A stretch of 64,000 bases of DNA. Source: Candidatus Nezhaarchaeales archaeon (GTDB lineage Archaea; Thermoproteota; Methanomethylicia; Nezhaarchaeales; JAWCJE01). Under the pieces are notes generated by a model. That model was given only the letters and a program-made list of their open reading frames with translations, was not told the origin of the DNA and made no database searches. Location of the stretch: positions 1 to 64,000 of the forward strand of contig JAWCJE010000002.1 in NCBI GenBank assembly GCA_038853715.1. Reading direction: 5' to 3'. The position numbers and the translations under genes were made by a program. Shown here one piece after another: positions 34,914-44,660 of this stretch (position 1 is its first letter; each line of letters opens with the position of its first letter).

Positions 34914-35952
34914 CAGAGACTTTGCGTCTATAGTAGGATAAGGGATGCTTAACCTTAAGGCATAGGGCGTCTGGGTTTACGCATAGATGAAAAGTTTTAA
35001 GGGTGTCACACCTCGGAGGGGTATACTTAGTTTTAGATCCTACTTCGCCAGCTACATGCTTAACGTGGTAATACGTTTTCTTCTCGTCGAAGTCCGGTAG
35101 CCTTCTGAACAAGTCAATTACTTCCTCAACGGTTTTCCCTACGCTAAGCATGAAGGTCGCTAGGGTGAAGCGCGCCATATGCGATAAATTCCTACCGGCT
35201 TCCACCTCCTCAAGTAGGTTTAATATGCATGGTGGGTAAGCGGCTTGCCTATCCTCCAGCTTCACTGGCATTTGAGGTAGACGGGCTTTTAGACGTTCAA
35301 GCTCCGATCTAACGCTTTCCACCACGTCCTTAAGCTCTTCAGGAAACTCCTCGACATGGGCTTCTTTCACCTTCTCTATTAACCGTTTTCTTAACGCTTC
35401 GGATACTAGTTTAGCTAGTTCATTCTTAGTTATTAGTACGGTGCCCGAGTATAAAGTGCGATTTACCAGCTTCCAATATGAGGATTTAAAGCCCATGGCC
35501 ACGCTGAGGTAATCAGCGAAGTCCATGCGGTATCGATATTCCCGCCCTCCAGCCCCGCCCTCTTCAACCATCATCAGCCTCCAGTTAAACGCGTTGATCG
35601 CGATTTCAGCTAGTTTATCTTCACTTTCAGCTTTTAACCTCCGTTCAACCTTTAAAGACTCCCTTTCCGCAAACCTTTGCAGTAGGTAGTCGTCCTTAAT
35701 GATGGAGAGCAGAAATACGGCTACCGGGTAGGAGAGTATTTCTACGTCTAAATCAAAAGCGCCTTCAATAACCCTTTCAGCTACAGTTTTACCCTTCCCT
35801 TCAAGAGCCTCCCTAATCCGTTCAATAGCTCTCTCTACCACCTTCTCATAACCAGGTTTAACTAGGTCTTCGAGGGTTACGCCTTTAGCTCTAATGTAAG
35901 CGGAGGCCTCTGAAGTGAAGGGGTACTTCGCTAAGTCCTCTCTTGAAAGCAT
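34888..35952 (-). CDS. priL: DNA primase large subunit
   Basis: A 354-residue PriL. The C-terminal Fe-S domain supplies cysteines in YPPCILNLLEE, YTPPRCDTL, HLCVNPDALC, the usual 4Fe-4S set, followed by KHPLSYY. Stimulates initiation and regulates primer length with PriS. Located between PCNA and priS. Confidence 0.93.
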   Translation of the reverse strand: MLSREDLAKYPFTSEASAYIRAKGVTLEDLVKPGYEKVVERAIERIREALEGKGKTVAERVIEGAFDLDVEILSYPVAVFLLSIIKDDYLLQRFAERESLKVERRLKAESEDKLAEIAINAFNWRLMMVEEGGAGGREYRYRMDFADYLSVAMGFKSSYWKLVNRTLYSGTVLITKNELAKLVSEALRKRLIEKVKEAHVEEFPEELKDVVESVRSELERLKARLPQMPVKLEDRQAAYPPCILNLLEEVEAGRNLSHMARFTLATFMLSVGKTVEEVIDLFRRLPDFDEKKTYYHVKHVAGEVGSKTKYTPPRCDTLKTFHLCVNPDALCLKVKHPLSYYRRKVSVEEKAKNC

Positions 35953-35976
35953 ATGCTCACTAAAACTAAGGGCTCA

Positions 35977-36723
35977 TTATCCTTCAAGCCTAGGAGCCAA
36001 GTAGTACGTTATTTTACCTCCTTGAGGTATTTCGAAGGCTAAGCTTAACGGCATATCGGTTGAAAAGCGTAATGTTACGATCTCCGAAGCTGCTGCCGCC
36101 TTCATCATATCGCTTAGGTAACTAAGGCTGTAAAGGGCTTTTGAGGGCTCCTTCACGTTAAGGTCTAGAAGGGCCCCCTCCTCCTTTACAAAGGAAGCTG
36201 AAGCCTCCCCTCTATCGCTTGAAGCATAGAATGAGAGGGTGTTAATTGAAGCCTCCACTTTAACGTAGTCACTAACGAGCTCCGCATCCTTTAATGCCTC
36301 CTTTACAGCGTCAGCCAGCATTTTAGCCTCTACGTTAAAGCTTATGTTTGGCGTCGGTAACTCTTCGTATCCTAAATCTAGTAACGGAATTGAAAAGCTA
36401 CGCCGCACCTTACCCTTAAACGTTACTCGAAGCCTTCCTTCCACCGCCTCCACTTCTAGTTTATCTCCAGCAGCCCTCTTCATGATCTTTCCAAGCTCGT
36501 TCAAATTTACCCCAACATGCGTTTCAGCGTCGCAAACATAATCCTCAAAGTAGCTTTTAGCCAAGGTAAGGTCGACCATGGCTATCCTGGAGGGATCCAT
36601 AGCACGAAGCTTAACTCCCTCCGCCGTGAACGTGAAAACCGCTTCATCTATAAGTGTCGATAGTGCTTCAATTATGTTTCTCCACGTTTTAGGGTCCTGC
36701 GTAATAATTTTTACGCCCGGCAT
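35977..36723 (-). CDS. pcn: DNA polymerase sliding clamp (PCNA)
   Basis: A 248-residue PCNA with two similar halves; DPSRIAMVDLTLAKSYFE near residues 43-60 and the C-terminal PQGGKITYYLAPRL. Rings DNA and tethers polymerase, FEN1 and ligase. ATG at 36723. Twenty-four bases before priL. Confidence 0.95.
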   Translation of the reverse strand: MPGVKIITQDPKTWRNIIEALSTLIDEAVFTFTAEGVKLRAMDPSRIAMVDLTLAKSYFEDYVCDAETHVGVNLNELGKIMKRAAGDKLEVEAVEGRLRVTFKGKVRRSFSIPLLDLGYEELPTPNISFNVEAKMLADAVKEALKDAELVSDYVKVEASINTLSFYASSDRGEASASFVKEEGALLDLNVKEPSKALYSLSYLSDMMKAAAASEIVTLRFSTDMPLSLAFEIPQGGKITYYLAPRLEG

Positions 36724-36865
36724 ATAAGCCCCCTTTAGGAAGTAAGAGTGGATTAAGCTCCTTAAGCTTTTCCCTCAAAGCGCTCACGCGGCTTCTACTG
36801 GAGCCTTCAGTGTAAACCACGTAGCCCTCCCGATGCTTTCCACCTTAAACCCTTATTAAAAGCCT

Positions 36866-36986
36866 TTTAACGGCTTCTTAACTCTACCCTTAAGCTTTCC
36901 TACTAGGATGGAGCCTTTAACTCTAACTTAGGCTTAACCGAGTCGTTATGAAGCGCGTACGGCACGTTCATAGTTTCATTAACGTG
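36866..36986 (-). pseudogene. Degenerate fragment of the Rpp29 gene
   Basis: Read on the minus strand, NETMNVPYALHNDSVKP then, after a deletion and frameshift, VKGSILVGKLKGRVKKPLKG. This parallels DETMNMLYVLHNGSVKALP and VKVEGSILVGRPEDRVKRPLK of the intact gene at 13953-14237. DNA such as TTTCCTACTAGGATGGAGCC is almost shared. A duplicated, decayed 3' half. The bases between it and PCNA (36724-36865) contain only a possible short coding remnant. Confidence 0.65.
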
Positions 36987-36995
36987 AAAATATAA

Positions 36996-37340
36996 TTAAT
37001 CATACTCCCTCCAGGTAAAACCGCACCTCGTACATCTGAAAAACCTAGTAGATCCCTCATCAGCCCTTCTTGTTTGTACAAACCAGTAATATGCCTCATT
37101 ATTCCCGCATTTGGCGCAAGCGGCCTTAGTGGTGGTCATAGTTTTTCGGTTCACATCCTCGATAACTACTATCTTCTCCTGAGGTTTATGTTGTAAGCGC
37201 CTAGACACCTGTAGTCCTTCAGCTACTTGTTCCACTGGCCGCTTATACGTACAGTTTCGGCAGTATAAGTAAACTTTACCCTGCTCGTTCCTAGGGAATA
37301 GGAGGTTCTTGCAGTTTGGGCATAGAGGTATTGTGCTCAT
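36996..37340 (-). CDS. Transcription factor S (TFS)
   Basis: A 114-residue two-zinc-ribbon protein: N-terminal CPNCKNLLFP...CRNC and C-terminal CAKCGNNEAYYW...CTRCG, with the acidic loop RRADEG of TFIIS/TFS. This loop marks it as the transcript-cleavage factor rather than plain Rpb9. Helps stalled RNA polymerase. It overlaps the DUF99 gene by 45 bases. Confidence 0.93.
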   Translation of the reverse strand: MSTIPLCPNCKNLLFPRNEQGKVYLYCRNCTYKRPVEQVAEGLQVSRRLQHKPQEKIVVIEDVNRKTMTTTKAACAKCGNNEAYYWFVQTRRADEGSTRFFRCTRCGFTWREYD

Positions 37341-37902
37341 AACTTTCTACACCCACAATTTCTAGGTCCTCTAATAATCTTTTTAGATGAGGCTTAAGCG
37401 CGGTTAAAGCCCTCCTTAAAAGGTTAAACATCCTTAACGGTTCAAGAGTCATACCCACCCTTACGAGATTAACGAAGGCGTTTACCCGCGCCTCATCAAC
37501 CCCGTAGTAGGCTATGTAGGCATGCTTCCCGCTTTTAACCGTTAACTTCAACAGTTGCCTATTAACGTCGGCCATCGTACTAATAACGCTACCGGAGATT
37601 AACACTAAAACTGGTAAGCCCGTAGTCGTCGCTATCTTTACTGGATCGATTGAAAAGGGGGGTTTAAGTAGTAAACTATCAAGCAGTATGAAGCGTAGCT
37701 CTTTGTAATAACGTGATTTAACTATAGCCTTAGCTAGCGTTAACGTCAAAGTGCCCCTAGCGTTGGCTGTAAAAACTCCTTCAATCCATAGCCGCCCCCG
37801 TAAAACTAGGAAGAGGAAAAACGCGCGTAAAGGACTTCTACTTAAAGTAAGAGCGGATACTACTAGTATCCGTACTTCAGGCTTAATCGCGCCCTGTAAC
37901 AT
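37291..37902 (-). CDS. DUF99 family protein
   Basis: A 203-residue protein matching DUF99 in outline: LVLRGRLWIEGVFTANARGT, RYYKELRFILLDSLLLKPPF, TGLPVLVLISG. DUF99 has an endonuclease V-like fold, but no biochemical role is established. Here the acidic residues expected near the N-terminus are poorly kept (ILVVSALTLSRS). The setting between RpoL and TFS is the usual one and hints at transcription or RNA work. Confidence 0.7.
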   Translation of the reverse strand: MLQGAIKPEVRILVVSALTLSRSPLRAFFLFLVLRGRLWIEGVFTANARGTLTLTLAKAIVKSRYYKELRFILLDSLLLKPPFSIDPVKIATTTGLPVLVLISGSVISTMADVNRQLLKLTVKSGKHAYIAYYGVDEARVNAFVNLVRVGMTLEPLRMFNLLRRALTALKPHLKRLLEDLEIVGVESYEHNTSMPKLQEPPIP

Positions 37903-37911
37903 TCGCCTACC

Positions 37912-38193
37912 TCAAGTTTTAATAGCGTTGTTAAAAGCCTCTTTAAACTCTTGTAATAAAGCCACTAGCTTTTTAGCTGCCTCTGCTAGCGCCTCCTCAG
38001 GGGTTTTAGATCCATCGGTTTTAACCATGAAAAGAGAGATAGGATTTAGCGGGTGACCCACTTTATAAGCGGCAAAGGTAACAGCTTTATCCTCTATCAG
38101 AGCCTGACGTAAAGCGTTACAGAATGTATGGGTTTCCCCCTTAACTTCGAATACCAACTCATTTTTTTCCCTTTTTACAATTACGAGCTCCAT
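37912..38193 (-). CDS. rpoL: RNA polymerase subunit Rpo11 (RpoL)
   Basis: A 93-residue Rpb11-like protein, start ATG at 38193 (MELVIVKREKNELVFEVKGE), with HTFCNALRQALIEDKAV and GHPLNPISLFMVKTDG. Forms the alpha-like platform with Rpo3. An in-frame start seven codons earlier lies inside csl4 and is less likely. It is 1 base away from the csl4 stop. Confidence 0.93.
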   Translation of the reverse strand: MELVIVKREKNELVFEVKGETHTFCNALRQALIEDKAVTFAAYKVGHPLNPISLFMVKTDGSKTPEEALAEAAKKLVALLQEFKEAFNNAIKT

Positions 38194-38194
38194 G

Positions 38195-38890
38195 TTACGT
38201 AAAGCCTCCTTCACTATTTTTTAAGCCATGTTCTACATACGATGTAAGGTTAAGATACGTTGGTTTCCTAACGTAGAAGGGTGAAATCTTCCTCCCCTTA
38301 ACCGTTAATCGGCAATTATCACAAACAAGCTTACCACGGTAGTAGCCCATTAATGAGGAGCAAAGGGGGCAGGAAGCAGCGATAACGCCTAATCCTTCCT
38401 CCTTTATTGAGAGTGTAAGATGCGGACTATCAAGAAGCACTTTAGCCCTTATCATATCACCCAGCTTCACGGCTTCGGCCACATGCCTTATGAAGTGCGT
38501 ACTTATCTTACTTACCGGTAGAATGGCTTCAAAGGGTGTTGAAAAGGAAGCCCCTCCCTCTATTTGATGAATATTAACCTCGGCTAGATCCCTTCTAATG
38601 CCAGTTACAACACCTAAAACGATATCACCCTTCTTCGGCAGGGTGGGAACCCTACCCACAAGAGTAACCATCACCCTCCTATTAATACTATCAATTTCCA
38701 CGATGCCCAGCCTACATGCTACCACCTTTCCATCGTATGTGTAGGTTCCATCTCCAGCCGTAAACTCTTCAATAACACCTAATACATCACCCGGAAATAC
38801 TAGATCACCCCCGCCTATGCCCCTCTCCTTCGCGTCGGCAACTCGGAGGGTTATTTGAGGTCGATCGTCAGACGTTAATAACCACCCCAC
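38195..38890 (-). CDS. csl4: Exosome subunit Csl4 with a Cdc48-derived N-terminus
   Basis: A 231-residue Csl4: N-terminal part VFPGDVLGVIEEFTAGDGTY, an S1 domain (KKGDIVLGVVTGIRRDLAEV) and a C-terminal zinc ribbon (CPLCSSLMGYYRGKLVCDNC). It caps the RNA exosome. Odd: its first 20-odd residues, [20 protein letters not shown], are nearly those of Cdc48 at 44282 ([20 protein letters not shown]), where they belong to the family. Upstream DNA is also shared. So promoter and 5' end were copied from cdc48; the ancestral start was probably just before GDLVFPGD. Confidence 0.9.
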   Translation of the reverse strand: MGWLLTSDDRPQITLRVADAKERGIGGGDLVFPGDVLGVIEEFTAGDGTYTYDGKVVACRLGIVEIDSINRRVMVTLVGRVPTLPKKGDIVLGVVTGIRRDLAEVNIHQIEGGASFSTPFEAILPVSKISTHFIRHVAEAVKLGDMIRAKVLLDSPHLTLSIKEEGLGVIAASCPLCSSLMGYYRGKLVCDNCRLTVKGRKISPFYVRKPTYLNLTSYVEHGLKNSEGGFT

Positions 38891-38985
38891 CCTAAACCTT
38901 TAAATTAAGAGGCATTACATCCAATAACTCCACTATTCAAGTAGCATCCTAAGGGACACATAAACCTTCCCTTAATAAGGTGGAG
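38818..38985 (-). repeat. Copy of the cdc48 promoter and 5' coding end
   Basis: About 165 bases matching 44211-44373: shared GAGGTCGATCGTCAG, TTAATAACCACCCCA, AATAACTCCACTA and AAGGGACACATAAACCTTCC. The match crosses the start codons and stops at about codon 24 of csl4. 38986-39100 is otherwise without recognised features. Confidence 0.75.
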
Positions 38986-39099
38986 GCCGCGCGCTTAACG
39001 ACCTTCCATGAATCTGTTAGGTCATATGGTTAGCCTAAGGCGGCTTAAACCTACATACATGGCTATTGAACCAGTTACTAAGCATTAGATACATAAGGC

Positions 39100-39230
39100 C
39101 TATAACGGTAGATGTCGCCTACAAAGGTTTCTACCGGAGAATAAAAAAGAATTATTCAAGTAGGAAAAGCTTGATAAGTTAGGTTTAAAACCGATATCTT
39201 CGATGGAGGCTCTAATAGAAACCTATCCAT
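39100..39230 (+). repeat. Dispersed repeat, copy 2 (partial)
   Basis: AAAAGCTTGATAAGTTAGGT at 39167 on, then GAGGCTCTAATAGAAACCTA, parallel to the repeats at 16425-16520 and 62555-62640. Bases before it (GCCTACAAAGGTT) resemble ACCTACAAGGGTT at 62410, which suggests an internally deleted copy of the same element. Tentative. Confidence 0.35.
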
Positions 39231-39409
39231 ACACTTCGCCCACCTATTAATTGTAACGCTTGAAAATAACTACAAGCATAGCCCACTTCTACGGATTCTT
39301 TAAGTGCGTATAACTTAGACGTGTTGCCTTCCACTTTGAAGCAAGCTATAACGTTAATCGGTGAAGTCGATGCGGCCTTACCTTTCAATACGCCATAGAT
39401 CCACGTCAA
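39212..39409 (-). CDS. Hypothetical protein, 65 residues
   Basis: An open frame overlapping the methyltransferase 3' end by 32 bases (VLKGKAASTSPINVIACFKV; LKESVEVGYACSYFQALQLI). No family recognised. It runs into the dispersed repeat at its 3' end. It may be a real small protein coupled to the methyltransferase, or the intact part of a truncated one. Confidence 0.35.
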   Translation of the reverse strand: MTWIYGVLKGKAASTSPINVIACFKVEGNTSKLYALKESVEVGYACSYFQALQLIGGRSVWIGFY

Positions 39410-40034
39410 CTCGATGCCGTCTCTCCCTATGAAAATTGAAGATAGGTGGAAGCTCCAACCTTAATTCTTTAACGAGTACCGGTTTAGCTTTAAGGCTTTC
39501 CACGTACTTCCTTATAAAAGCTCTATTACCCTCCCCACTTTTATGTAAACTGTAAATGATAGGAGCTAGTTCCACTGCTTTTTTTAGGAAGGTACGGTCA
39601 GCATGACGTTGTTGAACGCCGAAGGGAGGATTTTGTATTACAACGTCTACGCCTCTAAGGTTTAACCGTGAGATTTCCGCTTGAACCCACGACGTAGCCT
39701 CCCTTAAACCTAATGTTTCCGCACTTTTTAAGGCAATCTTAAGAGCTACGAGGTCCACATCCACCCCTATAACGTAATCAGCTCCCAACATTACAGACCC
39801 TAAAGCAAGTCTACCAGTCCCACAGCCTAGGTCAACGATAACCTTACCTCTTACATCCCTATAAACGCGATCAATTAGCCATAGTATCTCCGCAGCTTTA
39901 CCCCCAGGTATGACGTACTGCTCCAATGTAGCTGAAGGGCTAGGATGTTTAGGTAGTTTATCCAGTAAAATAGCTAAATGCTTCTTACGTTTAACTAAGG
40001 ACGCTGGGTTTAACGGCACCATAATAGCCCCCAA
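39378..40034 (-). CDS. METTL5-like RNA N6-adenine methyltransferase
   Basis: A 218-residue SAM-dependent methyltransferase. SAM motif VIVDLGCGTGRLALG near residues 65-79 and catalytic NPPFG near residue 135. Family COG2263, related to METTL5, which methylates small-subunit rRNA adenine. The exact target in archaea is inferred. ATG at 40034; ATG at 40022 is an alternative. Confidence 0.85.
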   Translation of the reverse strand: MGAIMVPLNPASLVKRKKHLAILLDKLPKHPSPSATLEQYVIPGGKAAEILWLIDRVYRDVRGKVIVDLGCGTGRLALGSVMLGADYVIGVDVDLVALKIALKSAETLGLREATSWVQAEISRLNLRGVDVVIQNPPFGVQQRHADRTFLKKAVELAPIIYSLHKSGEGNRAFIRKYVESLKAKPVLVKELRLELPPIFNFHRERRHRVDVDLWRIER

Positions 40035-40312
40035 ATTAAACGCTTAACTGGAACAGTTAACATTTAAACACGCGACGCCATAAACCATATGCTTTCATTG
40101 AAATGTAAGCTTAAAGCTGCTCAATATTACAGGTTTCCACTCGAAACCCTAGCGAAAACGTAGAGCTATATGGAGGCTTAAGGAGAATTACTTGAATAAA
40201 CACCGTAACGTTAATAGCTACGTGATCACCGATAATCGGTCTTGAACCTTTAACACCGCGAAGCGAAGGGGGAAGCTAGTAAAGACATCCGCTGTGAAGC
40301 CGTAACCGTGTA

Positions 40313-40768
40313 GTGAGGTGTAGCAGCTTGGAGTTTTTCGACGTTGTCATCGGGTATGGACATGTTAACGTTAAGGCTACTCATCCGACTACGATCGAAG
40401 TGACTAAAGAGCCCTACTTGACGCCGCGGGGCGATTGCATAATAGCCGTTAAAGCAGATAAAGCAGCCGCGGACCTGAATGAAGGCTTTAAAAAGTTGGC
40501 TAAGTCCCCTTTAACCGTTATTAAGGCCATCATAGAAGTAAACGGTTTAAGGGAAGTAGTAACAGGACGTGGTGATGAAAGGTTAACGTTTACTGATCCT
40601 AGAAGCATGGTGTTTAGACGGAGCGTTTACGCGTGTAGTAGAACGGTGATGGTGAAATGCGATAAGGCTGCAGCCGATTTAAGCCGCGCATTAGTGTCAA
40701 TGTTGAAGAGAGGTGTCAGCGTAAGGGTAATGCTAGTAGCGTCACCCCTTAATGTTAAGGGGACTTAA
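40313..40768 (+). CDS. DUF371 family protein
   Basis: A 151-residue protein with [39 protein letters not shown] and a second related half. Typical of archaeal DUF371, function unknown. Starts at GTG 40313 (or TTG 40328). It converges on fen1 with a 14-base overlap. 40035-40312 upstream holds no recognised feature. Confidence 0.75.
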   Translation: MRCSSLEFFDVVIGYGHVNVKATHPTTIEVTKEPYLTPRGDCIIAVKADKAAADLNEGFKKLAKSPLTVIKAIIEVNGLREVVTGRGDERLTFTDPRSMVFRRSVYACSRTVMVKCDKAAADLSRALVSMLKRGVSVRVMLVASPLNVKGT

Positions 40769-41795
40769 AGAAGGCTTCAAGCGTTACCTTAGATTTAGCT
40801 TCGCGAAAGGCTTTTAAAGCCCGATTAACGGCGTTTACAACTCTCTCCTCGGAGAAGCCGTACTCTCCGCATAAAAGTTTAACGATGCCCTCTCGATTAG
40901 GTTCACGCCAATCAAGCTTATAGTTTAAGGAAACCTCGGGGTTTAGAAATATCCTCTCAATTATTGAGGGTTCTACAGGGAAAACGGCTTCCTTAAGATT
41001 TGGTAGGAGGTTTTTAAGCGTTCCATACTCCTTTATGAGCTTCAAAGCCTTCTTAGGCCCTATGCCTCGTACTCCTTCAGGGTTAAAGTCGGTGCCTACC
41101 AATATCCCGATATCGATCAATTGCTCCCTGGTTATGCCTAGCTCCTTCAGCAGGCCTGCTAACTCTATGAGCTCAGGGGCAACCTCGACATACACCTCCT
41201 TCCTCGGTAGTTTACGCCGTCCGGATATCGTTAAGTTTCTCACTAGCCTAGGGGCTCCGAAAAGTAGTGAATCATAGTCTTGACTTGCTACCGCGTAAAC
41301 ATCGCCTTTAACTGCCATTAAGGCTGCTTGAGCCTCACCTTCTGAGGGTGCTTGTACCCAGGGTACCCCCATGAAGTCGAGTAACGTTTTAGACTCCTTA
41401 ACCATCTCCTCGGTTAAACGTCCTGTTTGCTGAGCATAGGTTTTAGCTAGTTTAAGGTCCCCCATAGCCATGGCCTCCTCGTACTTTTTTAAAGCTTCCT
41501 CCTTCTGCCTCATCCTTTTAATTATTTCAAACTCCTTAAGCTCAGGGGGTTTACCATCGAATACGTAAACAGGCTTTATCCCGAGCTCGATAAGGTTAAC
41601 GGTCCTATAGAAGAGGCCTGAAAGATGGCTCGTAATCCTACCAAGCCGATCCTTTAAAGGAGTTCCATCAGGCTGCCTAATTATCGCTATAAACTGATGG
41701 AGGGCGTTATACGCATCTATCGCTAAAGCTTTACCGCTTAAATCGGAGAGGCTTATCACCCTCTTCGGGACTAGATCGGCTAAATCCACACCCAT
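40755..41795 (-). CDS. fen: Flap endonuclease 1
   Basis: A 346-residue FEN1: N-terminal nuclease [11 protein letters not shown]...[12 protein letters not shown], acidic cluster [22 protein letters not shown] near residue 153, [15 protein letters not shown], helix-hairpin-helix [20 protein letters not shown]. Ends in a PCNA-interacting motif (TLEAFFKSP). Removes 5' flaps in lagging-strand maturation. Confidence 0.95.
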   Translation of the reverse strand: MGVDLADLVPKRVISLSDLSGKALAIDAYNALHQFIAIIRQPDGTPLKDRLGRITSHLSGLFYRTVNLIELGIKPVYVFDGKPPELKEFEIIKRMRQKEEALKKYEEAMAMGDLKLAKTYAQQTGRLTEEMVKESKTLLDFMGVPWVQAPSEGEAQAALMAVKGDVYAVASQDYDSLLFGAPRLVRNLTISGRRKLPRKEVYVEVAPELIELAGLLKELGITREQLIDIGILVGTDFNPEGVRGIGPKKALKLIKEYGTLKNLLPNLKEAVFPVEPSIIERIFLNPEVSLNYKLDWREPNREGIVKLLCGEYGFSEERVVNAVNRALKAFREAKSKVTLEAFFKSP

Positions 41796-41823
41796 CGTTA
41801 AACCCGCCTTTAATAGGCGTCCT

Positions 41824-42060
41824 TCAGGTCTTAGTGATGAGAGTTATCGATTTAACGTCCTTCATAATCCTTGAAACCCTAACGACTCCGTGTAGCTCAA
41901 GCTTCATTAGGGTTGAAAGAAACTCCTTAAAGGTTAGGTCGCTAATCATGGTCCTCAACATCTTATAAACCTCGGAGTCCTTGACGGTTCCTCCCCTACG
42001 CCTAATAAGGTCTATTAGAACCTCCTCTAACCTAGGTAGCCCCCATACCTTCCTCCTCAT
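41824..42060 (-). CDS. Small winged-helix protein
   Basis: A 78-residue basic protein that looks like a winged helix: [20 protein letters not shown], then [18 protein letters not shown]. It lies between cdc48 (12 bases) and fen1 (28 bases) and is probably cotranscribed. Possibly DNA-binding; no named family. Confidence 0.6.
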   Translation of the reverse strand: MRRKVWGLPRLEEVLIDLIRRRGGTVKDSEVYKMLRTMISDLTFKEFLSTLMKLELHGVVRVSRIMKDVKSITLITKT

Positions 42061-42071
42061 ACTCGCTACTC

Positions 42072-44282
42072 CTAAACGAAGGACGTTGGTAAAGGTACCC
42101 TCCTTTGAGCTTGAATCTGTTTAGCTTGCTCACCCCACACCTTATAGTAATTAAGCATCGCCTCATTAACTGTTGGTTTAACCTTTTTCATAGCTTTCAG
42201 GAAGTGACTTCGTTCAACCCTTTCCGCTCCAAGGTTCTGCCTTAAAGCAAGCATAGCTGCCTCCCTGCATAACGCCTCTATATCCGATCCAGCGTAGTTC
42301 TCAGTCATTTTAGCCAGCTCTTCAATGCTAACATCAGGCGCTAGAGGCATTCTCCTAGTATGTATCTTAAATATTTGTACTCTAGCGTCGTAATCGGGCG
42401 GTGGGACGTATAGGAGCCTATCGATCCTCCCGGGGCGAAGGAGGGCTGGATCCAGTATATCAGGCCTATTAGTAGCCCCTATTACCACGACGTTTTCAAG
42501 CCTTTCCAATCCGTCGAGCTCAGTTAGTAATTGAGTTATGACTCGTTCAGTAACCATTGAATCCCCATAACCGTAACCCCTTATGGGTGCTAGTGAATCT
42601 ATCTCATCGAAGTATACGATGCAGGGAGAAGCTGTTCGAGCCTTTCTAAATATCTCTCTTATAGCTCGTTCCGACTCGCCTACCCATTTACTGTAAACCT
42701 CGGGGCCTTTAACGCTTATAAAGTTAGCTTCACTCTCCGTAGCTATGGCTCTAGCTAGTAGTGTTTTACCGCAGCCGGGGGGACCGTAGAGTAGTACGCC
42801 TTTAGGAGGCTCTATACCGAGCCTCTTAAACGAGTCTGGATATTTAAGGGGCCATTCAACGGCCTCTCTTAACTCCTGCTTTACGGTTTCTAGGCCTCCC
42901 ACATCGTCCCATTTAACTGTTGGAACCTCTACGTAGACCTCCCTCATGGCCGTTGGGGTTATCTCGCGGAAGGCCTCCATAAAGTCCTGCATATTAACCT
43001 CTAGCTTCTCTAGGACCTCGAGAGGTATACGCTCCTGCTGAAGGTCTATTTGGGGTAAGTATCTACGTAAAGCTTTCATAGCTGCCTCCCTAGAGAGGGC
43101 TGCTAGGTCCGCGCCTACATAGCCGTGCGTTATCTCAGCTAGCTTTTTAAGATCCACATCCTTAGCTAACGGCATATTCCTTGTATGTATTAATAGTATT
43201 TCATAGCGTCCCTGTTTATCCGGAACCCCGATCTCTATTTCACGGTCAAACCTTCCCGGCCTCCTTAAAGCAGGGTCAAGGGCGTTAACCCTATTAGTTG
43301 CACCTATAACTATAACGTTGCCCCTAGCTTCGAGGCCGTCCATTAACGCTAGAAGCTGCGCTACTACTCTCTTTTCAACTTCACCGGTTACCTCCTCTCG
43401 CTTAGGTGCGATGGCGTCAATTTCATCTATGAAGATTATCGCTGAAGAATGCTTTTTAGCCTCCTCGAATACCTCCCTAAGCCTCTGCTCTGATTCACCG
43501 TAGAACTTACTCATAATTTCAGGGCCATTTATCGATATGAAGTAAGCATCCGTTTCGTTTGCCACAGCTCTAGCTAGTAGTGTTTTACCGCAGCCGGGGG
43601 GACCGTAGAGTAGTACGCCTTTAGGAGGTTCTATACCGAGCCTCTTAAAGATCTCCGGGTGCTTTAATGGTAGTTCAACCATTTCCCTTATCTTCTGTAT
43701 GGCGCCTTTTAACCCTCCGATATCCTCGTAGGTAACACGGCTTACTTTAACCTCCTCGAAGGGCTTCTCTAAGATGATAACGTTGGTTTCTTCGGTCGGT
43801 ATGACAACGCCCGAAGGCTTAGTAGCAACCACCACGAATGGGATTGCTTGACCTAGAACAGGTATAAGTACGCTATCACCTTCAACTAGGGGGTAATCTA
43901 TTAACCTCCTTTTAACGAAGCTGGTGAAGCTTTGATCAACGGATATTGTAAACGATTGAGGCGCTAACCTTATCATGGAGGCCGGTGAGACTATCGCCTT
44001 CCTAACAACCACTGTATCCCCTATACTAACCGCCGCGTTCCTCCTAGTTAAACCGTCCATTCTGATAAAGTTGGAACCTTGATCCTCGGCGTAAGCCGGC
44101 CATACTACTGCAGCCGTCTTCTTCTTACCCTCTATCTCAACAATGTCACCGACGTTAACGTTGATAACTTTCATTTCCTCCGCGTCCATCCTAACCTTCC
44201 CCCTACCTACGTCCCTCGCCTTCGCATCGGCGACACGAAGAGTTATTTGAGGTCGATCGTCAGGCATTAATAACCACCCCAT
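42072..44282 (-). CDS. cdc48: Cdc48/VAT family AAA+ ATPase
   Basis: A 736-residue protein: N domain ([20 protein letters not shown]), then two AAA modules with Walker A GPPGCGKT near residues 224 and 501, Walker [13 protein letters not shown] and [12 protein letters not shown]. Hexameric unfoldase feeding the proteasome and remodelling complexes. A shorter start (ATG, residue 6) is possible. Its promoter and first codons were duplicated onto csl4. Confidence 0.95.
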   Translation of the reverse strand: MGWLLMPDDRPQITLRVADAKARDVGRGKVRMDAEEMKVINVNVGDIVEIEGKKKTAAVVWPAYAEDQGSNFIRMDGLTRRNAAVSIGDTVVVRKAIVSPASMIRLAPQSFTISVDQSFTSFVKRRLIDYPLVEGDSVLIPVLGQAIPFVVVATKPSGVVIPTEETNVIILEKPFEEVKVSRVTYEDIGGLKGAIQKIREMVELPLKHPEIFKRLGIEPPKGVLLYGPPGCGKTLLARAVANETDAYFISINGPEIMSKFYGESEQRLREVFEEAKKHSSAIIFIDEIDAIAPKREEVTGEVEKRVVAQLLALMDGLEARGNVIVIGATNRVNALDPALRRPGRFDREIEIGVPDKQGRYEILLIHTRNMPLAKDVDLKKLAEITHGYVGADLAALSREAAMKALRRYLPQIDLQQERIPLEVLEKLEVNMQDFMEAFREITPTAMREVYVEVPTVKWDDVGGLETVKQELREAVEWPLKYPDSFKRLGIEPPKGVLLYGPPGCGKTLLARAIATESEANFISVKGPEVYSKWVGESERAIREIFRKARTASPCIVYFDEIDSLAPIRGYGYGDSMVTERVITQLLTELDGLERLENVVVIGATNRPDILDPALLRPGRIDRLLYVPPPDYDARVQIFKIHTRRMPLAPDVSIEELAKMTENYAGSDIEALCREAAMLALRQNLGAERVERSHFLKAMKKVKPTVNEAMLNYYKVWGEQAKQIQAQRRVPLPTSFV

Positions 44283-44373
44283 CCTTAAGCCTTTAAATTA
44301 GGAGTTATCATATTCAATAACTCCACTACTCGAGTAGCATTCTAAGGGACACATAAACCTTCCCTCAATAAGG
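44211..44373 (-). repeat. cdc48 5' end and promoter, parent of the csl4 copy
   Basis: Source copy of the roughly 165-base duplication seen at 38818-38985. It is taken as the parent because the encoded residues belong to the Cdc48 N domain. It includes the intergenic region toward aEF1-beta. Confidence 0.7.
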
Positions 44374-44379
44374 TGAAGG

Positions 44380-44646
44380 CTACACCCTAAATACGAGTTC
44401 AACCTCTACTTGGCCTACCCCTTCAACCCTTTGAAAGGCCTCCTCTAAAGATGAAGTACCACCGGCTTCCTCGGGCATTAGTACGTAGACCTTGAGGGCT
44501 TTAATCCCGAAGGCTATGGGCTCCTCCTTAAAACCCTTTATGCTATGTTTCTTAGGTAATGCCTCTTTCAACCTTTCCTTTAACCGGTCCAAGTCCACTT
44601 CAACCCCTGCAGGCATTATCTTAACTAGAGCTACGACCTCACCCAT
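44380..44646 (-). CDS. Translation elongation factor aEF1-beta
   Basis: An 88-residue protein from ATG 44646 (MGEVVALVKIMPAGVEVDLD), with the ferredoxin-like fold and IAFGIKALKVYVLMPEE. Nucleotide exchange factor for aEF1-alpha. The frame extends to 44691, but that part overlaps the zinc protein upstream and is not conserved. Paired with the zinc-finger protein as in many archaea. Confidence 0.93.
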   Translation of the reverse strand: MGEVVALVKIMPAGVEVDLDRLKERLKEALPKKHSIKGFKEEPIAFGIKALKVYVLMPEEAGGTSSLEEAFQRVEGVGQVEVELVFRV

Positions 44647-44660
44647 TAAACACCGCACCT

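Noticed and set aside
38890-40313. Replication origin near the replisome gene cluster
   Set aside because: Genes for primase, GINS and PCNA invite it, but no repeated origin-recognition boxes were seen; the shared DNA near csl4 is explained by the cdc48 duplication.
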